Assembly (NCBI GenBank): GCA_021904315.1
Contig: CM038924.1
Span: 868,001-932,000 of the forward strand
Reading direction: 5' to 3'
Length of the DNA: 64,000 nt
DNA from: Sphagnum magellanicum
Taxonomy: Eukaryota; Streptophyta; Sphagnopsida; Sphagnales; Sphagnaceae
The notes under the pieces are model-generated. The model made no database searches and was not told the origin of the DNA. It saw nothing but the letters and a program-made list of their open reading frames with translations. Positions 25,156-35,960 of this stretch are shown piece after piece (position 1 is the first letter of the stretch; each line of letters opens with the position of its first letter). The translations under genes and the position numbers were made by a program.

Positions 25156-26814
25156 ATGTCTAGGATGAAGACGACAGTACTACCAGGCAGTGATCGCAAC
25201 AACGTTAATTTGTTCCAGCAGTTTTCGTTTCGTAGTCGAAGAGATTACGAGCTCAGACGCTCCATCAGCAGCGGCTCAAACAATGTTGTAGTTGGGGCAG
25301 CTGGCTCAGTACTACCCAACTCACAGAATCCTGATCTTGTTATGCGCTTCCAGTCTGATCAACAACAAGCTGCAGCTGATCATAGGGTTCACCGTGACGA
25401 TGAGGAGCTTGCAGCTGTGCAGCTCTCCATGAAGTACACCGCGAACTACGCCAACGTCGCAGCTGAGAATCTTAGCTTCGTCTGCAGTGCAAGTTCATTC
25501 CGTGCTGTGGATTACCAGCAGTCGACTGTCCAGAATCTAAGATCCGGCGGCCACACTAGCAGTTTCCACAGACGCGGGCAATGGAGCGAGGGATCACTTC
25601 CTGAAGATCAGGTCCCGAAGTCGACGCGGGATGACGGCGAAGAAGTACCAGCTCAAGCGCTTGATGCACATGCGCAAGATCTGCAGGAATGCAAGCCTCG
25701 CTCGAGAAACTGTGTGAGTCGGGAAGTGAAGCTCTCGAGCTCCGCGCAAGCACTCGAGAAGTCGAGTACTATCAAAGCTCGTCCGTGGGTTAGTGGCGAG
25801 CTCAAGAGCATTTCGACGCGTCCTTACAGAGTCGATGACCGCTTGAAGAGTATTCAATGTGCGAGCGCAACGAGATCAGTCTGCACGCGGGGATTAGAGA
25901 GGGCGAGCAGCTGTAATCTGCGAGGCGGCGCTGATTACGGTGACTTGAACAAGCTGCAGCTGCTGCGTCGACGACCCTCGGCTTCCATAGCCTGGGACAG
26001 CCTCAACGAATCGCGGGAGGACAATCTGATGCGCGAGGTCGCGGCGGCAGTGCCGTTCAAGTGGGAGGAAGCGCCCGGAAAAGCTGCTGCAGCTCATCAC
26101 AGCATCACAGCAGAATCAGGCGAACTGCAGGGCGCATCTAGAAGAACAGGAACCTCCGGAGCACCTCAAGAGGAGCTTCGTGAAGTTGAAGCAAAAGATT
26201 CTGAAGCTGCTCCGCGAGATCCTGAGGCTAATCAGGAGACCAAAGTCTCAGGAACCGATCACGATAGGGATCATGCTAGTAGCAGCAGCAGCTTCCGAAG
26301 CAGCCGCCGGTACTACTCACGCATGAGCTCCAGAATCTCGGACCGATCCATGAGCTTTGGTGCAAGCTCCAGCTGCAATTCGGATCAGCTCGCGATCAGA
26401 CCCATCAGCTAGCTGTGCCGCACATCGATCTGGTAGCGCCAGCGGCTGCGAGATTCCTTGCCGAGTCCGCGGAGACGAACACAGTACTCGACTCGCCGAT
26501 TGCCACACCTCCTGGCAAGCATGTCCTATCGGTACCTTTCAAGTGGGGAGGAAGCTCCAGGCAAGCCCAAGGTCGACGATAGCACCGTTGCTGCAGCAGC
26601 AGGAGCTCTAGATCTGCAACGGGATCCCTCCTCAACGCCTCCTCCTTCTCTTCAACTCCCTCCAGCACTCCTTGCAACGCTGCACATGAAGCTAGGTGCA
26701 GCAAACACGTCCCGATCAACAGCTGTAGAAATCCGATCTCGCTACTCACGTTTAGCACATTCAGGACCACTTGAGCTGCAGAGATGGAGATCAGATCTGC
26801 ATGTCCCCAGCTGC
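25156..26814 (+). pseudogene. DUF688-type protein gene, copy A (3' truncated, frameshifted)
   Basis: The open frame 25,156-26,412 gives 418 residues starting MSRMKTTVLPG; the protein is rich in Ser, Arg and Gln. At about residues 299-309 it has VPFKWEEAPGK, the signature I associate with the plant DUF688 family, whose biochemical role is unknown. Relative to copy B a C is missing near 26,391, which causes the stop at 26,410-26,412. Without that change the frame would run on through SDQLADQTHQ to a second motif, SVPFKW, at about 26,530. There both copies carry one extra G (26,545-26,548), which puts EEAPGKPKVDD one frame over. Homology to copy B stops abruptly at 26,814, so about 1.5 kb of 3' sequence is missing. 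Probably a pseudogene, although the first 418 codons are clean and could still be expressed. The start is the first ATG of the open frame and is not confirmed. Confidence 0.65.
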
Positions 26815-27093
26815 GAGAGGCATTGTGTGTATGGGAGGAAGGAAGAAGGAGGAGGAGAATGAAGTATGAGAAAGGTTGTTAGTTCTTATGTGAGCAAGAA
26901 TCAAGCCTGGAGGGAATGTGTGTAAGAATCAAGCATAGGAAGAGTGTGTGTAAGAATTAGGCATGAAAAGGACTTGTGTAGCAAGTACTTGTTGCAAAGC
27001 CTTTGGACTTTTGTTTTAATTAATTGTTCTTCACATATCCACCGTTGGATTTGTGTCAAAATTGAATCAGTCTTAGTTCGGAAGGTGTGGAAG
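26815..27093. other. Replacement sequence after the DUF688 A breakpoint
   Basis: Unrelated to the 3' half of copy B. It has 'gaatcaagc' repeats (26,908-26,970), then the first half of a unit (26,997-27,093) that recurs at 30,384-30,480. The CACTA element is inserted directly after it. Confidence 0.6.
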
Positions 27094-27499
27094 CACTAGA
27101 AGAAAAACATGTATTTTCGACTGCTTTTTGTGATTAAATTTTAGTCGCAAGAAACATTTTGCAACTAAAATCCTTTTAGTCACTTAAGACAAGTCGCATG
27201 TGAAAATTAATCGAAAATGACAAAGAGTACAAAGTCAACAAATACATTTCATCCTTTGACTCCATTGTATACGTATTATCACATGCGACTAATATGCGAC
27301 TATTTTGGTCATAATTCAAGGCAAATCATGTGATGCCACGTGTTTTAATATATGATTATTTATATTATTATTATTATTATTTTGAAATAATCTAAGACGT
27401 TCAATTCAAATACTTGGATGACCTTATATTATGACATGTGGCCCAATGTAAATATGCCATGTGACATTAAAAAATTAATTTAATAAAAATATTAATATT

Positions 27500-27720
27500 A
27501 GGTTGGTAGGTACCTAGGTAGGTACATAAATAGGTGCCTACAATCCTTACCTACCTACCTACTTAAGTAAAATAGTAAATAGGTAAGTTCTACCTTCCTA
27601 GGCTAAATACCTACTTATATAAGTAGGTACTTAAGTAGGTAAGTACATAGGCTAACCTAGATGGGTAGGTCAAACTATGTACCTACTTAACTAGATAGAT
27701 AAGTAGGTTAGGGAGGTATG
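27500..27720. repeat. TAGG/CCTA-rich tract
   Basis: Degenerate taggtaggtac/cctacctacct words on both strands inside the CACTA element, able to fold on themselves. Similar tracts sit in the unrelated element at 41,644-45,089. Confidence 0.8.
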
Positions 27721-28914
27721 TACTTTAGAATTGTGCATTATTTGTTTCTTTGTTTTGGGTTAAGCCTTTTGATTAGCTCATCCCATGGGCAAAAACTTCT
27801 TAATATGAAGTTGCATAAGCACACTCCTTTGTTTATATAATGTTCAAAATACGATTGGAGAACAAACAATATGGGATAAGTTTTGAAGTTGCAACTTCCT
27901 TACAAACTAAGTTGTAATTCCAAAACTTTCTTCATCCCTTATTTTCTAGGGTTTTTAGATTTTTAAACAATTCAAGTACTAGATAATTAAATAATCATTT
28001 AATTCATAATGATGAAATTTACATATTTTTAAATTAAAAAACTATACACTACAAATATTCAGTATTCATTATCAATTACTTAAATAAGTAATACCTTCTT
28101 CATATTTGACAAACTAACTATCTAGTTGCTCATAAGTTATTAATACATAACTCATAAATAATAAAATATTTAAAAATATTTAATTACTTTTCAGAATCTG
28201 ATCGAGCTATATATAATGTAATTAATATGAAATTAATTTAATGGTTATAATTTTAAATTAAATATTTTAAATATTTATTAAAAAATTATATATAATGAAT
28301 TGAAAATTGTTATTAGAAAGTAAATTCTTACACAAAATTTTGAAGAATTCTTATTCAACTAATTACATTATTTATTGTATAATAACATTTATTTTTGTAA
28401 AAATTATTATAGGTCAAATTTTTTTTTCTCTTGGTAATTATTAACTATAAATACAATAATTTGTTAAACATAACATTAATTTTCATAATTACTATAAAAT
28501 TACTATAAAATATTTATCATAGAGGATTAATCACAGAATTTTTTAAGATAATATTATTGTATAATAATTCGTGAAATTAAAATCAGTAAAATAATTATTC
28601 TAACTACACTATAATTTTTTCCATATTGTTAATTCAGGTTTGAAGTTATAAATTAAAGAGTGTGAATAATTATGTTCAATTAGAAAATAATTATGCACAT
28701 ACTAATTAATTCTTATATGATGTAATTACAATGATTTTAAAGTAATGTCACATTAATTTAATTAATTAATTTCTTCTAAAATAATAATATGAATTATATA
28801 ATATACAAATCTATGTCATAACAATAATTATTTAGTGTCACTTAGATTTAATAAACATAATCATTTATAATTATTTATAAAATTGATTTATTATGGATAA
28901 CACTAGTAGAAAAA

Positions 28915-29940
28915 ACCCTTGAAATTCAATCAATAATTTTCTGAATTAAAATATAAATTTAAGATTCCAAAATAATAATTCAGAATTCAAATATCAGTTT
29001 TTAGAAGTTTTTTGAAGTTAAATAAGAAATTTCAGAATTGAAATGTCAATTTTCATATTCAAATAATAATATTCAAAATTAAAATTTGCATTTGAGGACT
29101 TAATTATTAATTTTCTGAATTGAAATATTAATTATGAGAATCCAAAATAATAATTTGGAATTCCAATTTCAACTTTCAAGTCAAATAATTTCTTAAAATT
29201 TAAATTTTAAACTTCAAAACTCAAATATCAAATTTCAAGTTGAAATAAAAATATTTAAAATCAAGTTGCCAATTTTTAGAGTCAATAAATTTTTTTAAAT
29301 TGAAATAATAATTTTTAGATTCAAAAATAATAATTTAGAATTCAAATATCAGTTTTTAGATCAAATAAGTTTTTTGAATTTAAATAACAATTTTCAGAAT
29401 TGAAATGTTAATTTTCATATTCAAATAACAATATTCAAAATTGAAATGTCCATTTTTAGACTCAATTACTGATTTTCAGACTTGAAGTATTAATTTTGAA
29501 AATCTAAAATAATAATTTGGATCTAAATTTCAGGTTCGAATTAAATGATTATTTAAAATATAAATGAAAAATTTTTATAGCTGAAATATAAATTTCATAT
29601 TCACATAAAAATATTCAAAATCAAATGGAATATTCAAATTAATCCATTTTTATGATCAATTATAATTTTCTGAATTGAAATACTAATTTTTCGAATCGAA
29701 AATATTAATTTAGAATTCAAAATCAATTTTTAGATCAAATCAGTCTTTTTGAATTGAAAATATCATATTCAATCAAAATTTTCAAATTCAAATAATGTTT
29801 TAAACAATTGAAATAACAATTTTCGGATTCAAATATCAAGTTTCAAATTTTAATAAATTTTTTAAAAAGTTAAAATAACATTTTTCTTAATTGAAATATC
29901 AATGTTCATATTTGAATAAAAAAATTCAAGGTTCAAATAT
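28915..29940. repeat. About 180-bp tandem repeat inside the CACTA element
   Basis: The word aaaata(a)taattt marks units at about 28,969, 29,144, 29,325, 29,506 and 29,699 (spacing 175-193). Each continues through (g)aattcaaat, ttttagatcaaat and 'catattca' clauses. Very AT-rich and diverged. Confidence 0.75.
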
Positions 29941-30278
29941 TAATTTTGCGATTCATTATATGAACAATATACATATGTATGCATATATATATATATAATT
30001 TTAGTACATACATTAAAATATACCCGTATGTCATTGTAGAATACCTTTAAGATGCAACTAATGGGACATATCAACCTGTTAATGGATGAAAATAAATGTA
30101 AAATTGATGTAACCAATAGGATGAAATTTCTAATAGTTGCATCATAGTTGTGAAAATGACCAAAATAGTTGAAAGTTGGTCTTGTAGTTGTAAATATTCT
30201 CAAATCTAGTCGCAAACGACTATAAGTCGCATGTAGTTGTAAATTGACTGGTTACATTTTGGCTGATTTCTACTAGTG

Positions 30279-30550
30279 AAGGCCCTCCCCAAAATTCAGC
30301 TCGATCGGGCTTTCTGTCAGGGAGTTACGTGGGTTGGAAGTGAGGGGGGTTGTAGTGGGGTTAATAGAATGATTTCCATGGTAAAGCCTTTGGACTTTTG
30401 GTTCAATTAGTTGTTTCTCTAAAATCCATCGTTGGATTTGTGTAAAAATTGACTCAGTCTTAGTTTGGAAGGTGTAGAAGCTTTTTCTTAAAATTTGAGC
30501 ACCATCGGCTTTGGCGTAAGGGAGCTGCACTGGTTAGAAGTAGAGGGGGT
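30279..30550. repeat. Target-site repeat, second half, and empty-site paralogue
   Basis: 30,279-30,350 is the right half of the unit split by the CACTA element. 30,384-30,550 is an intact second unit: aagcctttggacttttg, (a/c)atc(c)a(c/t)cgttggatttgtgt, ca(g)tcttagtt.ggaaggtgt.gaag, then an a(a/t)tt.agc...tcgg clause continuing without interruption. It shows the pre-insertion arrangement. Confidence 0.85.
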
Positions 30551-30994
30551 TAAATTGTTTGTTTTTTCCTCAATCTAGGCAAGTGATTTCTAGTTTCAAG
30601 GCTTAACTCTTAATCAAAGAAATGAAATAAAATAAAAACTTATGAGACGTTGTAACATGTCTTCTTTATTATTAGCTTTCCAAAATTCAATGCATGTTAG
30701 ATTAAGAGGTTGTTGTAGATGTCATGACAATTGAACCGGAAGGTTCCAACCATCAAGCGCAACATGGAATTGAACATCCACATACGGCTCCTTCATATCC
30801 CATCATGGTAAGTTACGATTCTCTCACCCTATCTTTGTATCTTCAACTTGGACACAACGCGTTAGATCATTAGTGAATTCATTACTTCTTTGAACCACTT
30901 ACTTGTTAGACTACAACTACATAGTAGTTCCACTTCCAACCAGTTTTTATGTGAGTGCATATCTTAATGGTGAAGGTGTGCAATAATTCCTCAC
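30551..30994. other. No gene seen
   Basis: Spacer between the 30,384 repeat unit and the start of duplication D1; nothing recognised. Confidence 0.4.
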
Positions 30995-31826
30995 AGTGTG
31001 CTTTGAGTGGTAAACATTATTTAATAGTAAAAAAATCTTACAAGGAGAACCAGTGATTTTTTTTCCAAAATTTTCATGTGTCATATGCAAGCATCCTTGG
31101 AGGAATTTAACATTAAGCGGGGGTAGGTCTCTACAACTTGTCCAAAAAGTTGAAAAACTGCTATAAAAAAGGACCCCATTTAGAACCCAAATAGAAATGT
31201 GGTGAATTTATTTGAAAAAGAAACTTGATTTTTGAAATTTTGATGATTTTTTCCTAGAATATGGGAAAAATGAAAAAAAAATTCTTTTAATTTCTATTTT
31301 TTACATTTGTGCAAAATTTCATGCCAAAAAAAGGTTGAGGAGAATGCATTCCTTTGTTATAACATGTAATTATTATTATGCAATATTATTTAACATGCTA
31401 TACCTAATCTTTTACACAAAAAAATATTGTTTGGTATGGCATTCATGGGGCATATATACCAAGCTTTTCAATATGTGTTCCATTACAAGCATGAATAATA
31501 AGAAACTTCCCAAACTCACAAAAGGTTCCATGCAAATTTCACCAACAAACAGTGAGAATGAACCAAGTTCCCAATAGTGCCCCATGAAGGATTTTACTGG
31601 GTTCATGTCCCACTTCTAAGCACAATGATTAACATAATTTCAGTTTTTACTAGTTCACATTTTATTTATTTAAACTTTTTATTTAGGGTAAAAAGCACTT
31701 GGCAACAAATGTGAGGTAGTGGGTAGGAGGGAACTAGTCTCATGAATTTGTCAATGATGAATTTTGCAAAAACTTGTGTTTTCACTATAAAATGTGTTTT
31801 TATTGCAAAAAATACATCAATTTTTC

Positions 31827-32014
31827 AAAAAAAAAAAAAAAAAAAAAAACATTGAACTGGTAGGAAAGGGGAAAGGGGTGGTATTTAATAAAAGAATATT
31901 ATTCAAGACATTGTTAATACCCCATGCTGATTATAAATTTTAATTGAAACGAACATTGAGATCCTTCATTTATATGTATATATGTATATATATACACACA
32001 CACACACACACACA
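31827..32014 (+). repeat. Poly(A) run and (AC)n microsatellite
   Basis: A run of 23 A at 31,827-31,849 and a (AC)n tract at 31,993-32,014 flanked by TATA-rich steps. Neither is present at this length in D2. Confidence 0.9.
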
Positions 32015-32282
32015 TATATATACATTTTGTTTCACAAATATAAATGCCTAATCTCATGTATGGTCCCACATTTAGTTTTTTTAATACACAAGCTTTATTT
32101 CACTCTCAAAACTAGGTAGTCAATGTTAATATTCAATTTCTACCTATTGATACATGTATTGGGTAGGCTATATTATTGACAAGATAATTTGGTCCAATAA
32201 AATGTAATCCATTAGGAGCTTCTAGCTTGATTCCTACCAATCTCATAATAATAAAAATTTAAAATGCATTATTAGAGGTGTT

Positions 32283-33051
32283 GGGTGTAATCATAGTTAA
32301 ATGAATTAAAAACCATGTCTCATGACCGAAAAATTGTCAATTTTGTCAAACATATTTATGTAATATCATTTTAATATGATCTTGATCGAAGAAATTTGTG
32401 TTAAATGATTTATATGAGTGTTGAAGATTTTTTTTTTTAATCATTTAATTTAATAAATTGAATTTTGGTTTTAGTAAAAGACTTTTGAACTTTAACATCA
32501 ATTTTTTTAATAATAATAACACTATGTTAAAAACTCTTTTAATAAAAAACATTTGATGGGAAAAATATTGAAATGATGATAACCTATGATATGTATCCAC
32601 ATTCGAAAACACTCATAATTTAAAAATTGTGGTACTTGAAATTTTTAAAAATTCAAAACATAATTTTAGAATGTTCAACTTTGAAAAGTCATTTGTTAAT
32701 GTAAATGGTTCATAGTATGTATGACATATGAACAAAATTATGACTTATGATACAAAAAACTAAAGCTTAAAGTAGTTATCATTTTTTTACATGCTTTGAA
32801 ATTTTGATCATTTTTCAAAACAAAACATAAAATATGATAGAATTTATACATTTTTAAAAATTCATATTTATTTATAAATAGTTAACACAAATCATATAAT
32901 TTATTGGGGCAATTGTAAGTATTTTTAAAAACATGTAGCCAAAATAATCCTTCAACAAATCCTTTCTATGAAAAAGTCAAAATGTCCATAAAAGGCCCAT
33001 TTGTGGTTGAGTCCTTTGTTATAGTTGGATCATTCGATTGTGATTGCACCC
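32283..33051. mobile_element. 769-bp TIR element in D1
   Basis: Left end GGGTGTAATCATAGTTAAATGA; the right end read in reverse is GGGTGCAATCACAATCGAATGA. That is about 16 of 22 matches, and most mismatches are transitions. D2 runs straight across the site (ggtgttcaaagg near 45,245), so this is an insertion. Flanking bases TT (left) and TAT (right) hint at a decayed TTA-type duplication as in PIF/Harbinger or Tourist elements, but this is uncertain. No ORF of note, so non-autonomous. Confidence 0.75.
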
Positions 33052-33281
33052 TATTCAAAGGTTTATTGAAAATGAGATGCATCTAAAGCCATCCCAACAA
33101 GGAACATGTTAAGTATAATATAAACACATTTAGAAATCAAGCTTGTTATAATCATTATTCTTTCATGTCCACATTAAAAGTTAGTCACAATATTTATATT
33201 ACAACATAAGGTTGATATATGGGTGAATGCACATTAAAGTGGCTCACTTTTTGTCCTTTTCTAGATTTTATACACAATGTA

Positions 33282-34100
33282 TGACGCGTTCCCAAGTCAC
33301 GGGGTGAAACCCACTTGAGGGTTTCACAAAGTCAAGTTGTGGAAAGTTGAACTTGGTAGCACGCTCCCGGCTTCCAACTCTAGAAAGGGGTAGAGGGTTG
33401 AGTTGGGAGCCCCGGGATAAGACTAGGAAGAGGAACTAGATTAGCTCATGCGAATCTGCATCCAAAAACCAACCAAATCGGATTAGTTTAGCATTCGGGA
33501 CACCCTTTGGTGTTGGGACTTGCCACGGGCACTTGGACACACAAGACTCACCACGGCCCGGACTCGGGGGAAGCCACCACCTTCCCCCATATAGTATTCT
33601 CTGTGGCTGGTCGCGGAGGCTACGTCCGAATGGCACAAATTCCCGAGACTCCCGAAATGAAGTCCCGAAATTGTCCTATCGGGACTCCCGGAACTTTGAA
33701 CCGCCATAACTCCCGACTGCAGAGTTGGATCGTGACGAGGTCTGAACCAAAGTTGTAGCCCTTGTCGAGATCTTTCAATGCCATGTCGCACGCTCAAATC
33801 GGACGTCGGGAAGAGGTCGATTCCCGACTTTTAGTGGTCGGGAGTCAAACTGCCAGTCTGACTCCCGGCCCTTCTATTGCCCATAACTTGGGCTGCAGAT
33901 GTCCGAATTGCCAATGCGAGGGCATTTTCGATATCTACGTTTCAAGACCTTTCCAATGACACCAAGAACACCCCAATGCGAGGTGTTTTGCGCCTTGCTA
34001 GCGAACTCTGAACATTCGGGAGTCCCGGAGAACTCCAAATCCCCAACTTTTCCAAGTGTTGGGCTTCACCCCCACACTTGGCCAAAGTAGGGGTGCGACA
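33282..34100. mobile_element. Solo LTR, 819 bp, with 5-bp target duplication
   Basis: Starts TGACGCGTTC and ends GGTGCGACA, with short inverted termini TG(A/T)CGC, and is flanked by ATGTA at 33,277-33,281 and 34,101-34,105. TG...CA ends with a perfect 5-bp duplication are diagnostic of an LTR left by recombination between two LTRs. It is clearly more GC-rich than its surroundings. 'catatagta' near 33,590 could be the TATA element of the LTR promoter. The superfamily cannot be told without internal sequence; ORFs inside it are incidental. Confidence 0.9.
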
Positions 34101-34789
34101 ATGTATTCTATTCAAATGCCACAAACACATTGTAAAATAATCAATTTGATAAAATTATTTATGAATTTAGATTGCCAACTTGAATAAGAATATTTATTGA
34201 GGGGTGAAATTCAATAAACATACACTAATCATAGAGTAATGAACTTTAAAAATGAGCATATGGACTATGGTTTGGGTTTTGCATTAACATTCAAATGTAT
34301 TTTTTGTGATGATTTCATTTGAATATTTTTTAAGGGACTCAATATATGATACTTGATGAAAAAAAGAATATGGATTGAAAAAAAAAATTTAAAAAAATTT
34401 AACCAACAAATAACTATGGACTTTTGAATGACCAAATTTGGACCTTATTTTCCTAAGTTCCTATTTTGGTTTTTTTTTTTGGATTGATGATTTTTTCCCC
34501 TTAACATGTATGTCAAAGAATTGTCCAAATGGGCAGCCTTTCATATGGACTTTATTAGTTGATTAATCATCACATAAGGCCCATTCAAAATTGAATTTTA
34601 ACTATTTTTTCCATTCTAATGTTAAAATATGAACTTTTGGGATTGGGACTCTTGTCACTTTTAAGCCACCCTAACTTGCATCTACCCATATTCATATGTT
34701 CAACACATTATTTTCCACTATTTGTGCCCCTACCATTAGCCCAAAACAAAAATCGTGACAAACAATTTTGGAAATAAAAGTTTTGTGTG

Positions 34790-35190
34790 GCTAATGAAAA
34801 GGTTCAACGTCTAATCGTGAGACGTCAATTTTCTTTCTTTTGAGGGGGGAGGGGACAAATATATATATATATATATATATATTGTTCCATGACATTCTAA
34901 TGGGGTTCCCAAGTTGTTCCCCAATACATTCCCAATATCACCTTTGACTTATCCCATATAATTTGCCCCAAGTTCAATGTTCATGTATATAAAGTGAAAA
35001 GGTGGGCCATAGATAAATGTGTTTGTTTCTATTTTGCAACTAAGGTCCAAAGAGGTGTTTCTATTCGGGAATGCCCAATGTTCCAAAAAAAATGATGATG
35101 GGCCAATCAATATGGCTCCTTCAAAAAATAAAACTTGTGATTTCACCCAAGAACTAAATAATATGAATCACACTTTGTACATAATTGTTA
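34790..35190 (-). repeat. R2 dispersed repeat, copy 2
   Basis: Lies in D1 and matches 45,885-46,320, 21,840-22,100 (shorter) and 38,775-39,210 (inverted). The minus strand has the clauses 'ttggcccatcatca', 'ggaacattgggc', 'ttatatacatgaa' and 'aattatatgggataa'. An (AT)n tract at 34,859-34,882 lies inside. ORFs on it are shared only because the repeat is. Confidence 0.75.
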
Positions 35191-35229
35191 ACAATGTTGG
35201 ATTGTTTATTTAATGTATATGAAATTAGT

Positions 35230-35960
35230 TCAAACTAGTTTAATATTTATGCAAAAATTTAAAAAATAAGTAGTTTTTCTGCATATGGAATTGAACAATC
35301 CTCAAGTGTGCCATTCTCTAACCCCTAAATGCTCTCTAGTGCAAACATACCCATTGAATAGTTGAGAAATCCCAATGGTGACTATTCATTTTACGATATC
35401 TCAGCTAGCACTCAAATCAAACAATTTAATTATGTCTTTTTTTCTTAAAAAGTTCACAAACCATTGCATAGCAACCTTGCTTTTTACAACCAATGCATCT
35501 TTTGTAATAAGCAAATTTGGTTTTGTCACTTGTTCTAGAATGTGGTTTCCTCTTTCAAGTCCTCCATGCATTCTTGGATCCAATTGGTAATCATTACGTT
35601 TTGTGCATCATAAACCAATGCAAGTCCTATGCAAAGTTGAGTATCAAGTTACCCATTCTTCTTACAACATGGGCACCCACCTTTAAGAGGATTGCAACAT
35701 TGTAAATCCGACAATTATTAAATGAACAATTTTGGGCCTACTTTTGTTCTTCACAAACCTAATATCATCACATTTGTGATCATCCACAAACATGAATGCC
35801 ATTGATATGTTCACACAATAGCTAAACATATACCACTTCAACCCCCATCAACATATTAAAATTGATGAGTTGACATTGTTGTTTGGTTATTTTAATGATG
35901 CAAAAAATACTGCATGCTAGTTGTCATTGGTGCAATTGTTAGCATTTGACAATCCTTGCA
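35230..35960 (-). pseudogene. TORNADO1-like gene tail, decayed duplicate
   Basis: The minus strand encodes, with stops, residues matching the C-terminus of the Roco gene at 46,495-47,090. Examples are DPRMHGG (DPRIHGG there), KVAMQWFVNFLRKKDI (KVAMQWLVDFLRGKNI) and IGLALVYDAQNV (GLALAYDAQNI). Only about the last 200 codons are present. Upstream of about 35,960 there is no further match, so the copy was made truncated or has been cut, and it cannot encode a GTPase. Confidence 0.85.

Larger units (their letters stand above)
27094..30278. mobile_element. Non-autonomous CACTA (En/Spm) element, 3,185 bp
   Basis: Begins CACTAGAAGAAA and ends TTTCTACTAGTG, so the termini are inverted CACTAG(A/T)AGAAA. 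It is flanked on both sides by AAG (27,091-27,093 and 30,279-30,281), the 3-bp target duplication expected for CACTA elements. Subterminal AGTCGCA/TGCGACT words cluster at both ends (27,143, 27,188, 27,284, 27,295; 30,197, 30,218). No transposase-like ORF exists inside, so mobility would need a helper. The inside is AT-rich and mostly tandem repeats. An unoccupied paralogue of the target lies just downstream (30,384-30,550). Confidence 0.9.
30995..35960. repeat. Segmental duplication D1
   Basis: Same order and orientation as D2 (40,820-47,100). Matching points include 31,190/40,990 (aaatgtggtgaat), 31,300/41,115 (gtgcaaaatttcatgccaa), 31,470/41,230 (tgttccattacaagcatga), 31,740/41,358 (atgaatttgtcaa.gatgaa), 32,100/41,610, 32,200/45,175, 34,900/46,050 and 35,400-35,950/46,600-47,090. 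D1 carries a 769-bp TIR element and a solo LTR; D2 carries a 3.45-kb element instead. The match over 33,100-34,790 versus 45,300-45,885 is weak. Confidence 0.8.

Noticed and set aside
33436..34130. Several ORFs of 60-100 codons in the GC-rich stretch
   Set aside because: They lie inside the solo LTR and overlap on all frames; GC content alone makes long ORFs there.
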